Assembly: GCA_017441965.1 (NCBI GenBank)
Contig: JAFSBF010000125.1
Location: 1 to 8,396, forward strand
From: Clostridia bacterium
Lineage (GTDB): Bacteria; Bacillota; Clostridia; UMGS1883
Length of the DNA stretch: 8,396 bases
Reading direction: 5' to 3'
Shown here: piece after piece, positions 6,399 to 8,396 of the stretch
Position numbering within the stretch: the stretch's first letter is position 1
How the letters are laid out: every line of letters begins with the position of its first letter
Notes under the pieces: generated by a model
What the model was told of the DNA's origin: nothing
Seen by the model: the letters and a program-made list of their open reading frames with translations, nothing else
Database searches by the model: none
Program-made: the position numbers and the translations under genes

Positions 6399-6427
6399 TT
6401 GAAATCAAAATAAAAGTGTAGTATTAT
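6399..6427 (+). promoter_or_regulatory. Probable pfkA promoter
   Basis: TTGAAA (6399-6404) and TATTAT (6422-6427) are spaced by 17 bases in an A/T-rich gap, a good sigma-A type match. Transcription would start near 6434, leaving a leader of about 55 bases before the ATG at 6489. No CtsR box is present, so pfkA is probably not part of the heat-shock regulon except by read-through from clpC. Confidence 0.7.
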
Positions 6428-6488
6428 GACGTAGATAGGCAAAAATAAAATATAATACTTCAATTGCTATTCATAGGAGGAATAGAAG

Positions 6489-7607
6489 ATGGCTGAAATT
6501 AAAAAGGTTGCTATAATGACAGGTGGCGGCGACTGCCCCAGTCTTAATGCCGTAATCCGTGCCGTTACAACTACTGCTATAGTAAAGTACGGTTTAGAGG
6601 TTGTGGGTATCAGAAGAGGTTATCACGGTCTTTATCATAAGGATTTTATATCTCTCACACTTGACAATGTTCAGGAAATTATCGGTGAGGGCGGTTCAAT
6701 CCTTAAAAGCTCCAACAAGGACAACCTTTTCAAGTATCCCGTACGTGACGAAAACGGCGATATTGTAAAGAAAGACGGAAAAATTGTATATGAGAACGTA
6801 TCGCACGTTGGTGTTCAGAACCTCAAGGATGAGGGTATTGATGCTCTCTTTATTCTTGGCGGTGACGGCACACTTACAAGCGGACGTGACTTTGCCCGCC
6901 TGGGTGTAAATGTTATCGGTATTCCCAAGACAATAGATAATGACCTTGCTTGTACTGACTATACCTATGGCTTTGATACGGCTATCGGTATTGTAAGCAA
7001 TTCTCTCGATAGACTCAGAACAACTGCAAAGAGCCACGGCAGAATTATGGTTGCAGAGGTTATGGGCAGAGGTGCAGGCTGGCTGACACTTCACGGCGGT
7101 ATCGCAGGTGCGGCTGATGCTATTCTTATCCCTGAAATTCCTTATGATATCAATAAGGTTGCAGAAAAGATTAAGGCAGACTTTGCAAAGGGTAAGGATT
7201 TTGCAATTGTTGCTGTTGCAGAGGGTGCAAAGCCAAAGGACGGCGAGGCAGTTGTTCTCAAGGTTCGTGAGGATAGCCCTGACCCCATCCGTCTTGGCGG
7301 AATTGCAAATGTTGTTGCAGACCAGCTTGAGGAGCTTTGCGGTAACGAGGCGAGAGCTACTATCCTCGGACACGTACAGCGTGGCGGCAGCACTTCAGGT
7401 CATGACAGAGTGCTTTCATCACGTTACGGCTATGCTGCAGTTGAGCTTGCAATGCAGGGTAAATTTGGTAATATGGTTATTATCAAGGGCGATAAGATGA
7501 CTTATGCATCTCTTGAAGAGGTTATCGGTCAGGAGACAAAGCAGGTTGATCCTGATGGCGAGCTTATTAAAATGGCAAAGGCATTAGGCATCAGTTTTGG
7601 TGATTAA
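6489..7607 (+). CDS. pfkA: 6-phosphofructokinase, group III (ATP or PPi dependent)
   Basis: 372 residues. It phosphorylates fructose 6-phosphate to the 1,6-bisphosphate, the committed step of glycolysis, in the cytosol. The N-terminal loop TGGGDCPSLNAVIRA (11-25), the phosphoryl-donor loop GGDGT (124-128), the catalytic TIDND (148-152, D150 being the base) and MGRGAGW are all present. The length and the GGGDC start place it in the mixed-substrate group III, longer than the roughly 320-residue classical PfkA. G127, equivalent to E. coli G104, is the residue of ATP enzymes, whereas K147, equivalent to E. coli G124, is the residue of pyrophosphate enzymes, so donor use cannot be settled by reading. 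AGGAGG (6475-6480) lies eight bases before the ATG. Codons lean to GGT, GTT, AAG and ATC more than in clpC, as in highly expressed genes. The symbol is generic; pfp is possible. Confidence 0.93.
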   Translation: MAEIKKVAIMTGGGDCPSLNAVIRAVTTTAIVKYGLEVVGIRRGYHGLYHKDFISLTLDNVQEIIGEGGSILKSSNKDNLFKYPVRDENGDIVKKDGKIVYENVSHVGVQNLKDEGIDALFILGGDGTLTSGRDFARLGVNVIGIPKTIDNDLACTDYTYGFDTAIGIVSNSLDRLRTTAKSHGRIMVAEVMGRGAGWLTLHGGIAGAADAILIPEIPYDINKVAEKIKADFAKGKDFAIVAVAEGAKPKDGEAVVLKVREDSPDPIRLGGIANVVADQLEELCGNEARATILGHVQRGGSTSGHDRVLSSRYGYAAVELAMQGKFGNMVIIKGDKMTYASLEEVIGQETKQVDPDGELIKMAKALGISFGD

Positions 7608-7610
7608 AAG

Positions 7611-7740
7611 AGGGACATCAGCAAAATGCGCCCAGCGCGCAAGGGTATAAAATTTTAAATACCTGTGTGCGGAAAAGAGCTTTTAATAAGTTTAGTGTAG
7701 AAATCCGCAGATTGCTGCGGATTTCTTTTAAATTGTCCCT
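7611..7740 (+). other. Possible structured RNA or leader between pfkA and dgt
   Basis: A long hairpin pairs 7636-7648 with 7659-7671 (12 pairs including two G-U, one A-G mismatch) around an A/T loop. TGCGC (7627-7631) could instead pair with GCGCA (7637-7641), competing for the same bases. The terminator hairpin at 7700-7725 follows, and AGGGACA (7611-7617) could pair with TGTCCCT (7734-7740) to close the whole. I could not match it to a riboswitch, T-box, 6S or other family that I know, and no ORF with a ribosome binding site covers it. It may be just the pfkA 3' end plus spacer. Confidence 0.35.
7700..7730 (+). terminator. Intrinsic terminator after pfkA
   Basis: A perfect 11-bp stem, GAAATCCGCAG (7700-7710) and CTGCGGATTTC (7715-7725), has a four-base loop ATTG and is followed by TTTTAAA. 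It lies 92 bases after the pfkA stop and 28 bases before the dgt start, so it either ends the pfkA transcript or acts as an attenuator ahead of dgt. Confidence 0.85.
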
Positions 7741-7758
7741 TAACAAAGAGGTGGTTTT

Positions 7759-8396
7759 ATGACAATACGTGAGCAAACTGAAAAGATAGAGCGTGAAACA
7801 TTATCCCCGTATGCGATGCTGTCGCAAAATACCAAGGGGAGGAAAGAGCCATGCCCCTTATGCGATATACGCACAGAGTTTCAGCGTGACAGAGATAAAA
7901 TAATTCATTCCAAGGCGTTTCGTCGCTTAAAGCATAAAACGCAGGTTTTTATCACTCCCGAGGGTGACCACTACAGAACACGTCTTACACATACGCTTGA
8001 GGTTTCGCAGATTGCACGTACCATTGTGCGCTCGCTTCGTCTTAACGAGGATTTGGCAGAGGCAATGGCGATGGGACATGATTTAGGGCATACTCCGTTT
8101 GGTCACGCAGGTGAAAAGGCTCTGGATAAACTCTGCAGCAGCGGATTTCGCCATAATGAGCAAAGCCTCAGGGTTGTGGAGGTGCTTGAAAACCTTAATC
8201 TTACGGTAGAAGTACTTGACGGAATAAAAAACCACCCCGGAGAGTGTGAGGCACAAACTCTTGAGGGAAAGGTCCTTAAGTATGCAGACAGAATTGCATA
8301 CATAAACCACGATATTGACGATGCATGCCGTGGCGGAGTTATATCGCCGCAAAGTATTCCAAAGAGCATTACCGATATTCTTGGGGAAACCCATTC
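7759..8396 (+). CDS. dgt: Deoxyguanosinetriphosphate triphosphohydrolase (dGTPase), 3' truncated
   Basis: 212 complete codons are visible before the right edge; the frame is still open, so the C-terminal part lies outside. It starts after GAGGTGG (7748-7754). The N-terminus has the family phrases [19 protein letters not shown] (36-54) and RLKHKTQVF. The HD phosphohydrolase metal site is complete in the visible part: H78 in [11 protein letters not shown]107-D108 in [11 protein letters not shown], with H111 and H116, and D177 in [16 protein letters not shown]. Enzymes of this family cleave dNTPs, classically dGTP, to the nucleoside and tripolyphosphate, tuning dNTP pools. In Clostridia dgt often precedes dnaG and the sigma-A gene, which may lie just beyond the window (inference). 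No clear promoter lies between the terminator and the ATG, so expression may depend on read-through or an unrecognised promoter. Confidence 0.93.
   Translation, partial: MTIREQTEKIERETLSPYAMLSQNTKGRKEPCPLCDIRTEFQRDRDKIIHSKAFRRLKHKTQVFITPEGDHYRTRLTHTLEVSQIARTIVRSLRLNEDLAEAMAMGHDLGHTPFGHAGEKALDKLCSSGFRHNEQSLRVVEVLENLNLTVEVLDGIKNHPGECEAQTLEGKVLKYADRIAYINHDIDDACRGGVISPQSIPKSITDILGETH

Noticed and set aside
6696..7373. Minus-strand 225-codon frame antisense to pfkA
   Set aside because: The Cys/Asn/Leu-rich translation shows no recognisable domain, and the sense strand is clearly conserved PFK. The + strand frame at 7108-7500 is likewise an out-of-frame shadow.
7611..7740. Known riboswitch, T-box or 6S RNA upstream of dgt
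   Set aside because: None of the conserved core sequences I can recall for these families is present, so only an unassigned structured region is reported.
8083..8394. Minus-strand frames of 103 and 88 codons at the right edge
   Set aside because: Both are antisense to the HD-domain region of dgt, whose motifs on the + strand are unmistakable.

Overview
The window looks like chromosomal core sequence from a spore-forming Clostridia-type Firmicute, possibly in the Oscillospirales/Ruminococcaceae range. The order-level guess is inference from gene content and style. The main pointers are a complete ctsR-mcsA-mcsB-clpC protein quality-control operon, a CotF-like ferritin-fold spore coat protein, strong GGAGG-type ribosome binding sites, AT-rich intergenic regions and a group III phosphofructokinase. 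All genes lie on the + strand.

Layout. (1) Positions 1-1120 hold the C-terminal part of a large, probably exported protein with Ig-like repeats and a degenerate phosphoesterase-like end; its 5' part is outside the window. (2) A terminator hairpin follows, whose 3' arm is also the Shine-Dalgarno of a CotF-like coat gene (1170-1628). (3) Positions 1629-1945 are non-coding. They hold two near-identical direct repeats flanking a hairpin-rich segment, a very long perfect-stem terminator, and then a strong promoter overlapped downstream by a CtsR operator. (4) Positions 1946-6319 are the operon ctsR, mcsA, mcsB, clpC, with gaps of 14, 1 and 15 bases. (5) A 169-base A-rich gap carries a promoter for pfkA (6489-7607). 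(6) A 151-base gap contains two strong hairpins, one a terminator, before dgt (7759 to the right edge, 3' truncated).

How the genes work together. CtsR represses its own operon from the site just downstream of the -10 box. McsB, activated by the zinc protein McsA, phosphorylates arginines on client proteins and can inactivate CtsR. ClpC unfolds marked clients for ClpP, which is not encoded here. The radA and disA genes that follow clpC in Bacillus are absent; glycolytic pfkA and the dNTP-pool enzyme Dgt follow instead, each apparently in its own transcription unit.

I found no CRISPR array, tRNA, rRNA, transposase or defence island. The window is mostly ordinary core genome. The items most worth a second look are the terminator that doubles as a ribosome binding site, the complete diiron-type ligand pattern in the coat protein, the direct-repeat-flanked element at 1631-1839 and the structured leader between pfkA and dgt.
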